A stretch of 64,000 nucleotides of DNA from Apiosordaria backusii (GCA_030549205.1 JAUKTV010000008.1:806001-870000), one strand, 5' to 3'; shown: positions 11,796-24,328, counted from the first letter of the stretch. The notes: generated from the sequence alone by a model not told the origin. Numbers and translations are program-made.

Positions 11796-12614
11796 ATGCC
11801 TCCCAAGCCGAAACCACCACCACCCACGCACTTTTTGTGCATCCCCCTCGTCACACCCACCTCTCGAACCCAGTTAGCTTCTTCGCTGTTAACCTTCAGA
11901 GAAGAAGTCATGCTCCCCCCTCCCCAAGGGTTCTCGCTACCCGAGACGGCCATCAGGCCACTGGGAACGCTTCACCTCACACTGGGGATCTTCAGCTTCC
12001 CGCCTGCCCCGGCAGCCCCTTCCCCGCTAGTCCATGTCAGTTCTGGGGAGAACATCCCCAAGGAGGACAGGCTCGAGAAGGCGAAATTGGTCTTATCAAG
12101 CTTGAACTTGAAGGAGATATGGAAGTCTGTTAAGAAGGATGGTGAGGGGGACCAGCCTAGTATTACACTGAAGGGGTTGGCTAGTATGCACCCCCTCCCC
12201 AAGACCACGGTCCTCTACGCCGCGCCCACAGATGAGAGTTTTACTGGGTCACTCCAGAAGTTTTGTGAGGGTGTGAGGGATCAGTTCTTACAGGTTGGGG
12301 AAGAGGGAGAAGAGGGGGAGAAATTGATGGTGGAGGATAACAGGCCGCTGTTGCTGCATGCTACTGTTGTGAATACTATTTATGTCAAAGGGAGGGATAA
12401 GCAGAGGCATAGGGGGAAGCATGGGGGGAAGGAGAGGATGGTGGTGGATAGGGCGGGGGAGATTATTGAACGGTATGAGGATCAGGTTTGGATGAGGGAT
12501 GTGAAGGTGGAAAGGGTGGCGATTTGTAAGATGGGTGCGAAAAAGTTGGTGGATGGGGAGGGGAGGGAGACGGGGGAGGAGGAGTATGAGGTTGTGGGGG
12601 AGGTTGAGTTTTAG
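11796..12614 (+). CDS. 2H phosphoesterase-like protein (AKAP7 / ASCC1 2'-5' RNA ligase-like domain), 272 aa
   Basis: A single-exon protein with the two histidine motifs of the 2H phosphoesterase superfamily: HLTLG in GTLHLTLGIFSF near residue 70 and HATVVNT in LLLHATVVNTIYVKG near residue 200. The N-terminus (THFLCIPLVTPTSRTQLASS) matches the first strand of the AKAP7-NLS/ASCC1 group. Members hydrolyse 2',3'-cyclic or 2'-5' phosphodiester bonds, or only bind RNA; which applies here cannot be told. I chose the ATG at 11796 (AATAATGCC) over an in-frame ATG 66 bp upstream because homology begins just after it. The last 80 residues are highly charged, with a Lys/Arg/His-rich loop (RDKQRHRGKHGGKERM) and an acidic end. 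From about 12160 onward the DNA is strikingly G-rich on the coding strand. Confidence 0.8.
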   Translation: MPPKPKPPPPTHFLCIPLVTPTSRTQLASSLLTFREEVMLPPPQGFSLPETAIRPLGTLHLTLGIFSFPPAPAAPSPLVHVSSGENIPKEDRLEKAKLVLSSLNLKEIWKSVKKDGEGDQPSITLKGLASMHPLPKTTVLYAAPTDESFTGSLQKFCEGVRDQFLQVGEEGEEGEKLMVEDNRPLLLHATVVNTIYVKGRDKQRHRGKHGGKERMVVDRAGEIIERYEDQVWMRDVKVERVAICKMGAKKLVDGEGRETGEEEYEVVGEVEF

Positions 12615-13226
12615 GGGGATACATATTATCCCCGGTTACAAATGGAAGAGGCCTTGGTTCTGACAAGGCTGACGGATTATGGCTTTTGTCTGTTACTTAT
12701 GATGAGTAGAGTGAAGACTAGGCAGAATGTTTAATCCATAGATGCTGCTTCAAGCTCAGCAGACCCATGTCGTTTATGCTTCTAAATTCGTCCCCTGTCA
12801 TATGGAACGCGCTGGTGGGAAAAGAGCTCGGGCCACCCCCACAGTCCCCTAACAGCGGGTGACAGGGCAGTGTTGGAACGAACTGGAACTTACCTAGGTA
12901 ACGTGAAGGATCGCCCAAGGCTGAAGCAATCAAACCATTTCCAGCAGCCTGGAGCCTTTTCTTACCACGAACATATGATTACAGGCCAACCACGCGACAT
13001 ACACCTCGGAATCGCCCCCCAGGCTGCAATTTTGTGCTTCGCGAGATTAATCAGCCACTCGCACAAGACACATCGACATCAGACGGGCGCGGTGGTACTT
13101 ATACGGCACCGGAAAGCTACACCTAGACCATAATACCCCCAAGCAAACGGAACACAGCACAGCAGTAACCACCACCACCACCACTTTCACCACACTAATA
13201 CCACACATCCAAGCCTCCATAGAACG
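12615..13226. other. Intergenic region
   Basis: 3' flank of the AKAP7-like gene and promoter/leader of the coiled-coil gene. An ACC/CAC-rich run lies at about 13165-13195. Nothing coding seen. Confidence 0.5.
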
Positions 13227-13334
13227 ATGCCTCGATCCCCTCTGAAAATGTCACCCCCCGAAAAGCGCCGTCCTGTTGCCTCCTCCAACCCCCCATCCTC
13301 AACAGCAACAACAGCAGCAACCACCGCCCTCCTG

Positions 13335-13389
<55 letters not shown>

Positions 13390-15096
13390 GCAACACCACC
13401 CACCAAGGCCGCGCCCTCTCCCCAACTCCCAACCCCCGATCTCGACCCCCTCGCTCCTCTTCACTCGCAAATACTTCTCGAATACCACAAAGTAGCAGCA
13501 CCGCCAACAGCCTCATAGCGCCCCCTCCCCGAGCTGCCCGCTCTCGAAACCCCTCCCCATCCCCAGCGCCATCTTCAGCACCATCTCGTCACCCAACGCA
13601 AGAACCAGACTACAACTACCAACCCAACCGAACCCCCCTCAACCTCCAAGACCTCCGCCTTCCCACCCCCGCCGACGTAGTCTCAGCCCTCGAATCCCTA
13701 GACTCCGAAAACAAGACCCTAAAGGAGGAGAATATACAACTCAAGGATGAGCTAGACAGGCTAGACGCGGAGAACACCAGACTTCGAGACACCCTACGAC
13801 ATAACACGTTGCAAAAGAACCAGGAGATGGAAGAGCTCCAGAGCCAAATACGAGGCTTAAAAGAATTCGTCAGCAAATCAGGGGGGACAGGGGGGGTGAG
13901 CGGACTGACAACAAGCGACGAGGTCTTTGGGGAAGGGATGGGCAAGCTGGGCAATGGGCTGCAGAACTGGGTGCTGGTTTATTGGAGGAGGAGCAAGATT
14001 GGTATGTAATTTTCTATATTGCTGTACTCAAAGCCGAAATAGGGGCCCGGCCAGGATGGACCAGCATAAAGGAAAGGGGAATGGGGGCCAGAATCACGGA
14101 AGGATCGAGCAGCGGTGAAGGTGTAGTCGTCATGAGGCTCTTTGGTAAACTAATATTGCGGCTCTTATGGAACAGATCTATCACATGCCAGCGAGGCTAC
14201 ACTTTCAGAGCTTGACCGCCTGGTTCCAACATACAGAGATTTGGTCTCAACGGCCAAGATCCACCTGCTACAGTCTCTTGTATCGAGGCTATTGACCGAA
14301 TCCATCTTCGGAACCTACTATCTTGGACTGTCAAATGATGAGGCTGATAAGTTGGCCGAAACCGAGAAACTGTTGGGCACCTATGGTAAGTTACCCCTAG
14401 GAGAACCACCTGTTATTGTCAGTATGAACAACTCACCGCCATAGCAACTTCCCCCGAGATGATGAACCAGTGGCGGTCCTCGACCTTGGCGATCCTCGGA
14501 AAGGACGCCAGCGGGAAGCTCCAGAGAGAGACCTCCAGCATCACAGACACTCTCGTGGCCAAAGTCAACGGGCTGCTTGACGAGATAACATCCTCAAAGT
14601 CCAACGATGCCCGAGACCAGGGTCTCCGGTCACTCATCAGCAGCGCTATGGATCTGTCACGACTGCTTGCTGTGCAAAAGGCCGTTTTTGTTGTCCACAT
14701 GCCCGAGGTCCTTCCACATCAACAAATCATGTTTGACGCCGAGACAATGGAAGACATCGGCGGTGAGGACGAAGAGGGCCTGTTTGAGAGAGAGATTTCC
14801 TGCGTGACTTTCCCAGGAATCATCAAGAGAGGCGACGAAAGCGGTGGGCACCTTCAGTACCGGAACGTGATCTCAAAGGCAAGAGTTCTCTGCTGCCCCG
14901 AGTGAGTTGAGCCGCAAAAAAAGGGGGCGTGATGATAATGATGCCATCACATTCTCCACTTGGGCTCCTAAGTGTGCTGTACACGTACAGGATGCGCATG
15001 CCAGGTTCCTCGGTCGTGGAGGTCGCGTGCACCGATCCTTCGCAACCCAACGTGCCAAACTTGCCGAATGAGTATGCAGCTCTGGTTGCCGGCTAA
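13227..15096 (+). CDS. Coiled-coil protein of unknown function with poly-Asn tract, 515 aa, four exons
   Basis: Exons 13227-14001, 14176-14385, 14445-14901 and 14991-15096 join to one frame of 515 codons plus stop; all introns have good signals (GTATGT...CAG, GTAAGT...TAG, GTGAGT...CAG). The junctions read SKI-D-LSHASEATLSELD, LGTY-A-TSPEMMNQW and CCP-E-MRMPGSS. Residues 37-54 are 18 consecutive Asn coded by AAC repeats; the next 80 residues are Ser/Pro/Arg-rich and disordered. About residues 145-215 form a heptad coiled coil (DSENKTLKEENIQLKDELDR and on). The rest is helical, with a segment AVQKAVFVVHMPEVLPHQQI and an acidic patch EDIGGEDEEGLFERE. I do not recognise the family. A second ATG at 13248 is an alternative start. 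The first intron (174 bp) is long for this window. Confidence 0.75.
13335..13388. repeat. (AAC)18 microsatellite coding for poly-Asn
   Basis: Eighteen perfect AAC triplets in frame in exon 1 of the coiled-coil gene, followed by AGC AAC. All Asn codons are AAC, so the tract is uninterrupted at the DNA level and likely to vary in length between isolates. Confidence 0.95.
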
Positions 15097-17203
15097 TCTA
15101 CCTCGACCATGATATTTCATGACGGCGGAGTTCCATCCTATTCGGATTTCGGGTTCGTGGTCTCTTCAGGGGCATCCCGCATGCCGGAAAATGGAGTCTG
15201 CGCTTGGCTCGGCATCGCAAAAGACACCAACATGACCATTTTTACTGCTGCAGGCAGCACGAAGTGCACTACTGCATGGAGCCGAATCACGGTGGTCAGA
15301 TGCATCTTCGCTCCTACAAATTGATTATTGGTGTCGCAGAGCCGCAATTGTGGAGAAAGTACCCTGGGATGATTCGTCCTGAGTTTCTCGTCCATACACA
15401 TTCCCTGGTTTGGGTATCTGGAGATCGTCCTCGGGTTTCTCCCGCATTTGCGACGGATCGGGGACTGAGGAACGTGTGCTTCTCGCGCAGCTTGGATGTT
15501 GTTTTACCGCAGAGTCAGATCTTGTCACCCATCCTCGCGAACTCACCCAACCAGCTGTTTCGGGATCGGGGATGAATCAAATCAGAGGGTGGCATTCCAC
15601 CCGCAACTTGAATGGCCCGCAACGCACGATCCTTTCCCGGCTTGCCACGTAACCACCCGTCTTTAAAGATATTCCCAAGTGGAAGATGCCGCAGGTGAAG
15701 TATGAATCGGATACCAGTTAGATGAACTCGGGTTGGCGGGGTCATTTTCGCGGTGTGAGGGTACTACATGACTGGTTGATCATGCAGCTGCAACTGATAA
15801 TGGCATCCCTGGATCCGTCCCAGCCTGGGCCATCGATTTTGCGGAGAACGCCTGCAGCTAGACCCAAGAAACAGCGGCAGCCAGTGAGTTGGAGCGGAGT
15901 CGTGGCTGCAGTAAGACGAGTTTGGTTGAATTTTAGTGCAGGCCTGCTGTGTCGTGTGTATGTACGCTGCTGGCTGTCTTGTCTCGGCGTCGTGAGCACT
16001 CATCAGGTACCAGGGGCTATGGCCGAGGTGCTCGATTGGCGATGACGACTGAAGAGAAATGGCGGTCGAAACTTGAGCAGCATGAGCTAGGAAGTCATAA
16101 CTATGCCATCAATCAGAGATAACAGACAAACGTTGCGTATGAACCACGCGCCATGACCCAACAGATGCGTGATCCGAGACCTCCCGTGTGGCTTGCTCGG
16201 CAGATAGCTGTATGCATGTTGTTGGTTGTCGAAGCTTGGGGGAGGGGGGTTATATTCGGCTTGGAATGGCATCGGAGTTGCTTCCATCTGTCGGGATCGG
16301 GCAGAAACCATGCAAGAACGCCAGCCAGAATAGGCCCGATAGATCACGTCTCGTCTCCAACAGAAACGAGAACGAAAAGCGTGACTGGTGTTGAACGATA
16401 TAGCGATGTAGCGATGTAGCGATGTTGCGCGGAAGCGGGAAGTGGAAAAGTATAATGACCTGGACACCCCGCCGCGACTCAGATTTGACTGCCCATCTGA
16501 CAACACAAATGCCATTTCCGAATAAGTTGACAGGCGCCACCCATCACAGCTTGTCGCAGCTTCCGCTTCGGCCCAAAATCCAATTCACCCACATCTTCAC
16601 AGCTCCCCTCCTTTTCCAAGCTGGTTTCTTATCAAAACCAAACTTCTCGCTCCTCTTTTCCAAAAAAAACATCCCCAATCCGCCGTCCACCGTCTTCTCC
16701 TGGAAAACGTCCACGACATTATTCCATCAACATCAAGAGAAGAACGCCGACATCACATCTGTACCACGCCAACTCCGTATTGTTTGCGGGCATTGTGCCG
16801 TTTCAATACCGGTCCGTCCTGTGCCGTAGCTTTGCGGCCGCAAGCTTGACTGTCCCGGTTGCTGATAGCACACTTGATACCACCCAACCACTGCTCGCCT
16901 TACAACCGCCCAACTAACTGCGTAGGGTTTGGGATCAAGAACACTTGCTTGGTCCCTTGCCTGCTTGTTGGCAATTACTTGCAGCAGGACTTTCCCAAGG
17001 ACTCTGCAGCAGCTTCGATCTGAATTCGATCGGTCAGCGGGAATCAGCACATATTTTGGGAAAGGGATCAAGCCCCCTGCTCGTCCATTGGTGCCGGCAA
17101 ACCCCCACCAATTGAGCATCCCCCCAACACCCCCTCACAGAGCACTTGCTCCCCTCTTCTAAAGCTTGCCTGTCGCCGCCACCCTGGCGCATCAGCCACC
17201 GTC
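15097..17203. other. Intergenic region, about 2.1 kb, no supported gene
   Basis: Several frames of 80-140 codons overlap on both strands (for example 15204-15575 plus, 16087-16515 minus) but none has a recognisable domain. The final kilobase before 17204 has alternating C/T-rich sequence (about 16590-16700 and 17080-17160) suggestive of a long promoter/leader. Confidence 0.45.
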
Positions 17204-18076
17204 ATGGTCAATACCACTGACATTCACGAATTCCTTCGTAACCTTGGACCCTCGAACGCTCACGCCGGGGCATATGATCAAGCTCCAAATCCCTATCATC
17301 CCGGCATTGATACACCCCGCTATGCAGGCCCGATAACCAGCGGCGACTTGCCTGATGGTTCCGAATCGGAGTACCCTTATTCTGACACCCAGTCATACAC
17401 AACCACGCCAACCGTGGCGTCAAGATCCACGATGCAATCCAGTACATCATCCGTCTTCAGTAACCAGACCAGGTGGGGGTATCAGAGTTCGGTGGGACAC
17501 ACTTCGATAGCATCCGGACGACACACTTTTGCAGGGCAACACGCGGCTCCTCCTGTCGCCGCTCCTGCGTCGCATCATGCTGGCGATCTATGGTGCGAAT
17601 TCAGCGAGCTCAAAAATTGCTCCGTGACGTTTCGGCTCGATGACGAAGCCAGTTGGATCGAGCACCATGTCCGCCATTTGAGAGACAAGCTGCCTGTTCA
17701 GTCCAATTGCTGGTTCTGCGATGACTTTCGTTTCGTTGCCGAGTCTCCTGGCGAGCTGTATCCCAGGTTTTACGACCGGATGCAGCACATCTACTCGCAC
17801 ATCTATGATGATCGGATGACGAGTCACGATGTGCGTCCAGACTTTCACGTCGTCGAACACATGTACCGGCAGCGCTTGATTCCCGACCAAACTTATCGCA
17901 TCGCGATGCAGTTCGATGAGCTGCCTCCAGAATATCGAATCCCAGGGGTGCCAGGGGCAGCGCCACCATCGTCGTCATCGTCGTCGTCGCGGTCGCCCGC
18001 GGGCTCGTGGAGCCATTATCGATCGGATCACAGAGAGGGTCGCTCTCAAGGATCACAACATCGCTCGGGATGGTAG
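17204..18076 (+). CDS. Cys/His-rich (C2H2-like) fungal protein of unknown function, 290 aa
   Basis: Single exon with a good start context (CCGTCATGG). The first 125 residues are Ser/Thr/Tyr-rich and look disordered. A compact domain follows with possible metal ligands at Cys131, Cys139, His154/155, His158, Cys169 and Cys172: LWCEF...NCSVTF, then DEASWIEHHVRHL, then SNCWFCDDFRF. The order C-X7-C, H-X3-H, C-X2-C is not a classical C2H2 finger but resembles degenerate zinc fingers seen in many hypothetical proteins of Sordariomycetes. After it comes a helical region (YPRFYDRMQHIYSHIYDD, MYRQRLIPDQTYRIAMQFDE) and a Ser/Arg-rich tail with a run of eight serines. No signal peptide or membrane segment. 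A DNA- or RNA-binding role is only a guess. Confidence 0.7.
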   Translation: MVNTTDIHEFLRNLGPSNAHAGAYDQAPNPYHPGIDTPRYAGPITSGDLPDGSESEYPYSDTQSYTTTPTVASRSTMQSSTSSVFSNQTRWGYQSSVGHTSIASGRHTFAGQHAAPPVAAPASHHAGDLWCEFSELKNCSVTFRLDDEASWIEHHVRHLRDKLPVQSNCWFCDDFRFVAESPGELYPRFYDRMQHIYSHIYDDRMTSHDVRPDFHVVEHMYRQRLIPDQTYRIAMQFDELPPEYRIPGVPGAAPPSSSSSSSRSPAGSWSHYRSDHREGRSQGSQHRSGW

Positions 18077-20579
18077 GAAAATCTTGACTTGCCTGATTTG
18101 ATTCCTATAGCGAACACGAATACCGTCGTCGCGCAAACAATCGGGTCTCGACAGGTCCCTCACAATCTCCCAATCACATATATCGATCCGTTATTGAAGA
18201 GGAGGAAAACATCAGGAGAAAATAAGGGGAGTGGCTGCTGCCTAGCTTTGCGTTAAAACAACGCGTTTTCTGGCGCCACGGGAAATCGCGATTCGGATCT
18301 CGAGTGAACCGGGTTTGATCGCTCGGCGTGGGGCCGGTCGGGCGGAACTCCACTTTGCTCCGACTTGGCATAAAACTCCGGGCCCGGAACTGAGACAAAA
18401 ACTGTCCTGTTTTCCGGTCTCTTGGATGGCTGCTGAGTTTGGGGGCGGTGATGCGTGATGAAATTTCCTTTGCTGTCTTGTTTCTGGTGGTTGAGAATTT
18501 TGGAAATTCGGGGTTGAGCCTCTCCACTTATTTGACTTTGCTATTTCCATCTCATCACTTATACGTTCATAAAAATCACAAATACAGGGACCCGAGCTAT
18601 GTAGCTTGCTGTTGTGGTTATTGGACGGTTTGCATGTCTCTCTGTTCATGTTTGTCTTTGGTGTGGTCTGACAGCCGGGTTGGCAAGGCCGATCTTGAGG
18701 AGGACAAGGTAGAAGTCTGCCTTGGGCGGGATGGCTTTGATGAACCGGTGTGCCGGGACAGGGTGTACGTGTTTCGAATCGGATGAGTGGTTGGGGTGAT
18801 GCAGGGAGGGGAGGTCGGATGTGAGGCCGGTAGTTGGACTTTCTCTGATATGGAAATTCGACTGAGAAAACGGGGACTTATGATGATGACGACGTTATGA
18901 ACTTTTGGGGTTTTCCCGAAGAGGAAATTTGTAAGGGTGTGAATTGTCGATGTTGTGTTTCGTTCGCTTTTTCGGTATTCGTTTTTTCTTTCGGCCCGAT
19001 GGTTGAGGAGTGGTGTGAGGGATTATTCTTCGAGTTCGGTTCAACTGCCTCGTTTTTGTTGTCTCGGTGGATGGTTCTTTTGGAATTTCGGGGCATCAGA
19101 TTGTATGAAGGCGGGCCTCAAGCATGAGGTTCTCGGAATAGCCCCTGATGACGCGGTGAAAGTTCCCGAGTTCTTTCTCGGACATATGCGGACATAGGCA
19201 ATAACGACGACGATGATGATGATGATGATAAATCGAGATTTCCAATACAAGTTTTAGCGAAATGGAAAAGTGGAAGAAGGAAGTAGAATGGACGTTGGGC
19301 AAGTACGATCGTGGGAAGTGCTCTTTTGTAATACTGTCCAAAAACCGTAGAATTATGTGCTTGGTTCGCTCGCCCCTTCCCCGTTCTTCCCCGGGGGTGC
19401 GCTGCCTTCTTTTCTTGACCGCTTTACCATTTGTAAGAGGGTTTGCCCCTGTCACACACACCACAGAGAAATATATGTCCAGAGTATTTCTATAAAAGTC
19501 GGTGACTCCTGTATGTTTCCTTGGCTGTGGCGACATACTTTGGGAAGGCGTAGCAAGAAAACAAGGCGATGACTGGAGAAGGCGGGAAGAAGCTGAAAAG
19601 GGATCAACTATCAGAATTGATTGGATGCGTATTGTACCTGTCATCCTATGTAGGTACATGGGGGCCAAGCTTGAAATCTTGGTCTGGGTCCAGGCATCCG
19701 GGCACCACCGGGCAAAGGATGGGGCAACCAGTCATATCATGTACTGTAGTAGTATTTTTGTTACGCGGAATGGACAAATGCACATGTTTTTTGCCCTGTT
19801 AGTGAGTGGGTGTACGCGTGTTATGGACTGACATTACTCACAAGCTGTCACGAAAGTGCAAAGAACTGAGGGGAAAGATTTGAAGGTTCCAAGAGTGGCT
19901 ATGCTGGAAAGCTCGGTATCCCATTTGAGGGTCGGTTCATTTCGAGCTGAAAAGGGTTGGCTCAAATGCAGGGCGAGAGCTAGCTGGGCTGAGCTGAGAG
20001 GAGCATATGAGGTGGCAAAATCAACTTATCCAGCCATGTGAGCTGAGAGTTCTTCATTTACGCTTCATCGTGTACATTAGGACTCCAGTCATTCAAGTAA
20101 AAGAGCGAAGAAAACTAACTCTGGGGTATTCATTTTTATCCCTCTCTGTCTCTGTGCTCATCTCTTACAAGATCAGATAAAAAGCCAAATAACCAAACCA
20201 AAACGAAATGCCAGCTAAATGAGATCAAAAACAAAGCATATCCCCCTTCCCCGCTGAACTATAGCACCTGGCTCGTAGTCCAGCTTCCAACCTCGTGAGA
20301 TAGCAAACCAAAATCCCTACGCTCTCGCAATTCCTGGATATCATTCTTTCGCTCGCTCCTTGTAAATAGAAAACCAAGACTCATCAGCTATTGCAATATC
20401 TCAACCTCTCCCACCTTTCTCTTTCTCATGCTCTAATCATCCCTCCGACTATCCTGCTCATCATCCACCAAAATAACAACCGTAACCGTAGCCGCATAAG
20501 CCTCCCTAATCGCACACGCCATGCTATTTGTTTTCGAGTCAGCCTTTTACCCCAACCCGCGGAGAATAGAGAGTATAAC
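18077..20579. other. Intergenic region, about 2.5 kb, no supported gene
   Basis: 3' flanks of two convergent genes. Open frames, including one on the minus strand at 19096-19668, are of low complexity or overlap others. A short GATGAT/ACGACG run lies at about 19204-19230. Nothing else recognised. Confidence 0.45.
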
Positions 20580-22906
20580 CTACCAAGTCTTCCCCAAATC
20601 CGCCACCACCGCACTCAACCCCCAATGCGCACACCAAGCCCTCGCCAGCACCTCATTATCCGGCACCCCAAACGCCTCCACCACCAGCACCTTCTCATCA
20701 TCGCCCCCACTCAACGTGCTGGGACTCGACACCCCTGTTCTTCCTTGATTTTGCTGTCCACCACTTCCCCCTTGCCCTGGGGTAGTAGGTGACAAGCTCC
20801 TTGCGTTCCTCTCATTTTGCCCGTGACTGTGATTCCCTGTCCCGGTCCCAAATACCCCTGGCCAGTCCCTCACTTTGACTAATTCGTCGGCTTTGACGGG
20901 GGTGTAGACGTAGTCGAAGAATAGTGGGTGAGGGCCGTCAGTGCAAGGCCAGGCGCTGATGAAGCTTACGTCAAAGGTCAGTCGTAGAGGCCAGGAGACA
21001 CCATCGATGGCGAACTGGATACTGGCATCGTACCACTTTGGTGGGCTTGATGCGTCGGATTTTGTGGTTGTTGACCGTGGGGTGTTGGGGCGAGTGTTGT
21101 TGTTTGGTGCTACTGGTCGGAGGTTCAGGAGTTCGATGCGGACTAGATCGGCGAGGTAGCCGTCGTCATCGCGATCCGGAGCTACCAAGGCGTACTCGTT
21201 CACTGGGAAGACCTGTGTTGGAGGACCTAAGGGATCAGAGCGTTCTGACATGGACCGGATATCCTCTGGGGTCACCTTGTTCGGAGGACGCCGAGATCGA
21301 ATCCGTGCTATTTGAGAGCGGGCGAGATCACCGGTTGGACGGGCTGGACCTACCCATCCTCCTAACGAGCGACAGGTGGGAGCGAGGACTTTGCCTACGA
21401 TGGAAGTGGCGGTCCAGTAGGTGTAGCTGTTGCGGTATTGGAAGCCGCAGCTGGGGTGGATGTGAGTTAGCAAGGCCAGATCGTCGGTGGCTTTGTCGGG
21501 GTCGATGTCGAGGAGGGAGTTCATTATCAGAAAAGGGAATGTTGGGCCGGGAAGAACGAGGCCGCTGAAGAAGGCCATGGCGTGGGAGCTGACGAGGTCG
21601 AGGACGCAGTCTTCATCCCGCTGTTTGAGCTCGCGGAGGGTTTCGGAAAGGTTGGGCCATTTCATCATTTGGGCAAAGCGTTTGAGCATCTTGACTTGAC
21701 GGCGTTTGAGCTTGAAGCGCAGGCGGATGTCGTCGGGTGTTGGGCCGTAGGTTTCGACGCGGACGTTCTCACGCCAGCGGCGAGCAAGGGCGAGACCCCA
21801 TTGGATTGTCGGGGGTATTTGGGCTAGTAACCTCTCTCTTGCGTCTGTCATGTGGTGTCTGGAGTTGATTCGAAGGTCTAATTCGAGGCTGAGGAGAAGC
21901 TGGTGGAAGAATTTTCGATATGTCTCGGCATTGGCAGCGCTGGTATCAAAGATGAACTTGGTGACAACCTGGTTTCTTGGGTTGGTAAAGTCGATCCAGT
22001 CAGGCCGTGATAGTACCATAAACAAGTCCATGATTTGCGTATCCAGCGTCTTGTGTGGGCTCCTGTACTTGTCTGGGTCCCTGAGTAACCTTCGGTAGAG
22101 GTTTTTGTACATCAAATCTTCGTCATCGTCCTCCAGCCCCCGTTCTAGATCTCGAAGTCTTGCGAAGATAGTCTCAAGATCAACCTCTCGTGGCTCAATG
22201 CCTGAATCGCGCAATGGAATAGCTGTTGGGAGGACGCTGGCGAGTGACGCCCAATGGTTGAGAGTAATAGTTCCTGGTCGTCTCCCGAAGCAAAAGGAAT
22301 AACTAGGCTGTTCAAGCGTCTCCCAAGGGTAGCTTGCAGGGCCTGATCCCAGGAGACACAGTGTCATGAGCTGCGTCATGGAATCATGATGATTCGCAGC
22401 GTCCGTCTCCTCGCCGCGATTGCCGGCTACTGTTGCGAACATGGCATAGTAGTGGTCCGAGACGTGTGGTATCGGGCGTTTGTGCCCCTTGAAAGCAGGG
22501 ACTCCTCTCGAGATGAGTTGCATGGCCGGGCCGAGTGTTAACTCTTCGGTGCTTGACATGCCGGAGGGTGGCCATTCCGTCAGGGGTCCGGCATCGTGAG
22601 AGGGGCCGTAGGTCTCCTCTCGGCCTTTCCCCTTGGTTGCATCCGGGTTGGTCCGCCTTGGTCTCCGGCGGGTGTTTGATGATCTGAAATCTGAGATGAC
22701 GGGCTCTGATTGTCTCCGCTGGCGATACACTTCCCCGGTACTTGCCCTTCGCTGTGGGTCTTTGTCCAGCTTATTCAAATCATGTCAGTACACATCGGTC
22801 TGTTGGGCGCTGCGGTGAGGCATACAAATTTGGATATTTTACTGGCTGTGCTCTTGGCTCGAAAGAGGCCCCAGAAGCTCTTCTTCTTGGGCTGTTCCTC
22901 GGCCAT
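20580..22906 (-). CDS. Conserved fungal protein of unknown function, 756 aa
   Basis: Exon 1 runs 22906-22826 and exon 2 22769-20580; the 56-bp intron has donor GTATGC, branch CTGAC and acceptor AAG, a rarer acceptor base before AG. Spliced start: MAEEQPKKKSFWGLFRAKST, then ASKISKF-LDKDPQRRAST. The Lys-rich start with an FWGLFRAK motif could be an amphipathic membrane or organelle-targeting segment. The middle (about residues 100-560) is ordered, with conserved-looking blocks such as RPIPHVSDHYYAMFATVAGN, DTQIMDLFMVLSRPDWIDF and CGFQYRNSYTYWTATSIVGK. The end is a beta-rich region (KWYDASIQFAIDGVSWPLRL and on) interrupted by a Gly/Ser/Gln-rich loop, then VVEAFGVPDNEVLARAWCAH. I do not recognise a domain. 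A single long exon in a closed frame with good codon use makes the gene itself secure. Confidence 0.78.
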
Positions 22907-23567
22907 GGTGGTGCGCGCGGGACGCCGAAGCGACTTCGAGTCTCCTTTGTTCCTCGGGCACGTTGTCAAGCAGGGTGAAGGCAGTTGGTAGTGTCTCTGG
23001 ATTATTTTTTCAGTGGACACGCGTCTCACAAGAGGTGGCTGCGCCTGTTTAGTTTGTGAGATGCATCACGTTGGTTTCGAGATCCGAGAATGCTTGGCAA
23101 AAACTACGGGAGGGGAAAAGAGGCTTGTGGGGTATAAAACAGGAAAAGATCAAAAAGTCGGTCAGCGACACGGCGAAAAAGAGCTGTTGAGAAAAACGAA
23201 GTGTGAACACGCAAACGAAAGCCCGAGTTTTCGTCGAGGCGCCGAGTTGATGAGTGAGTGAAACAGCGCAGATGCTTGAATGGCGCACGGAAAGTGTGTG
23301 CAGCGGCCCGGCTGATCTGTTGCAGCGAAGAGAAATGCCAGCCCAGGGCCAGCGAACACGCCTGCAGGCTCAGGTGATGCAAGGGGTCTGCACCTCTGTT
23401 CTTACCAATTGTCTTCAATTCGGGTGTCTAACTCAAACCAACCAACTGCGCTGTTATTCATCATGAGAGGTGCCAAATCATCTCAAGTACCAAGTGGCGA
23501 GCACAGGGCTCGACTGCAGCCTTGTTGCCCAACGTCGTTGCTGCTTCATAGCGACTCAACTATGGTT

Positions 23568-23598
<31 letters not shown>

Positions 23599-24328
23599 CT
23601 CATTTCTTTTCATTTGTTTCAGTGAGAGGTTTTGGAGACAGAGGGGGTATCGGGCTCTCAGCAAGACGGGAAGATTGTTGCCAACCACAGGCTTAACACT
23701 GGAATTGGTGACCTCAACGTCACTGGTGCCAAGACTGTTGAGCACGATAATGGCCACCAGGTGTAATCGACATGACGGAGTTGTCTACACTCGAGCTTTA
23801 TAACACAAGTCGCCGCAAAAAGCCAACAGCTTTATGTTGCCCAGATGATCAGGTGAGTTGAACGGATGAAGTGGTTGCAGGTATTCATTTATACTGGGCA
23901 GACTGCGAAGCTCTCTACTGGCTGGATATATGATCATTACTCAGAGACGCTCCTCATCGAGACACGCGAGGTTGTTCAGTAAATACTTGTACTGGGACAA
24001 GGCTGTCCTCATGATGTGGACTCTACTAAGGTAATTAACAAATACTTGCATCTCGACAGACTACATGTCCCATTACCGCAATCATGGGGGCTGAGTGATG
24101 TGGTATTGCTGCAATTTATTTCAGATATCTTGACGGAAAGTATGCCCCGGCACCGCGAGCTTGGGGGCTGTACGATATATCCACGGTGGTGACTCGTCAT
24201 ATATTTCAGTTATGTCGCTGTCTCTGTTCCCTTCTTCTTGTCCTAAGTTCTAGCACATCCATCTCGATCACTACTTTCCATCTCGCAGTCCTGCGCGGAC
24301 GTTACCTTATGTGAAGCCACAGTTTGAA
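22907..24328. other. Intergenic region with a TTTC microsatellite and duplicated upstream sequence
   Basis: Promoter of the 756-aa gene on one side. Positions about 23914-24328 resemble 26207-26549, the region before the second membrane-protein paralogue: both contain TCTACTGGCTGGATATA (23914-23930 and 26207-26223) and later a similar ATATAT...CAG...TCGCTGTC block (about 24199 and 26412). No gene supported. Confidence 0.55.
23566..23597. repeat. (TTTC)8 microsatellite
   Basis: About eight perfect TTTC units in a non-coding region. Confidence 0.9.

Noticed and set aside
19096..19668. Minus-strand frame of 190 codons
   Set aside because: Includes a His run from a GATGAT repeat and no domain; chance frame in a 3' region.
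20941..21568. Plus-strand frames opposite the 756-aa gene
   Set aside because: Antisense to a long coding exon; composition is Arg/Trp/Cys-rich as expected for a shadow.
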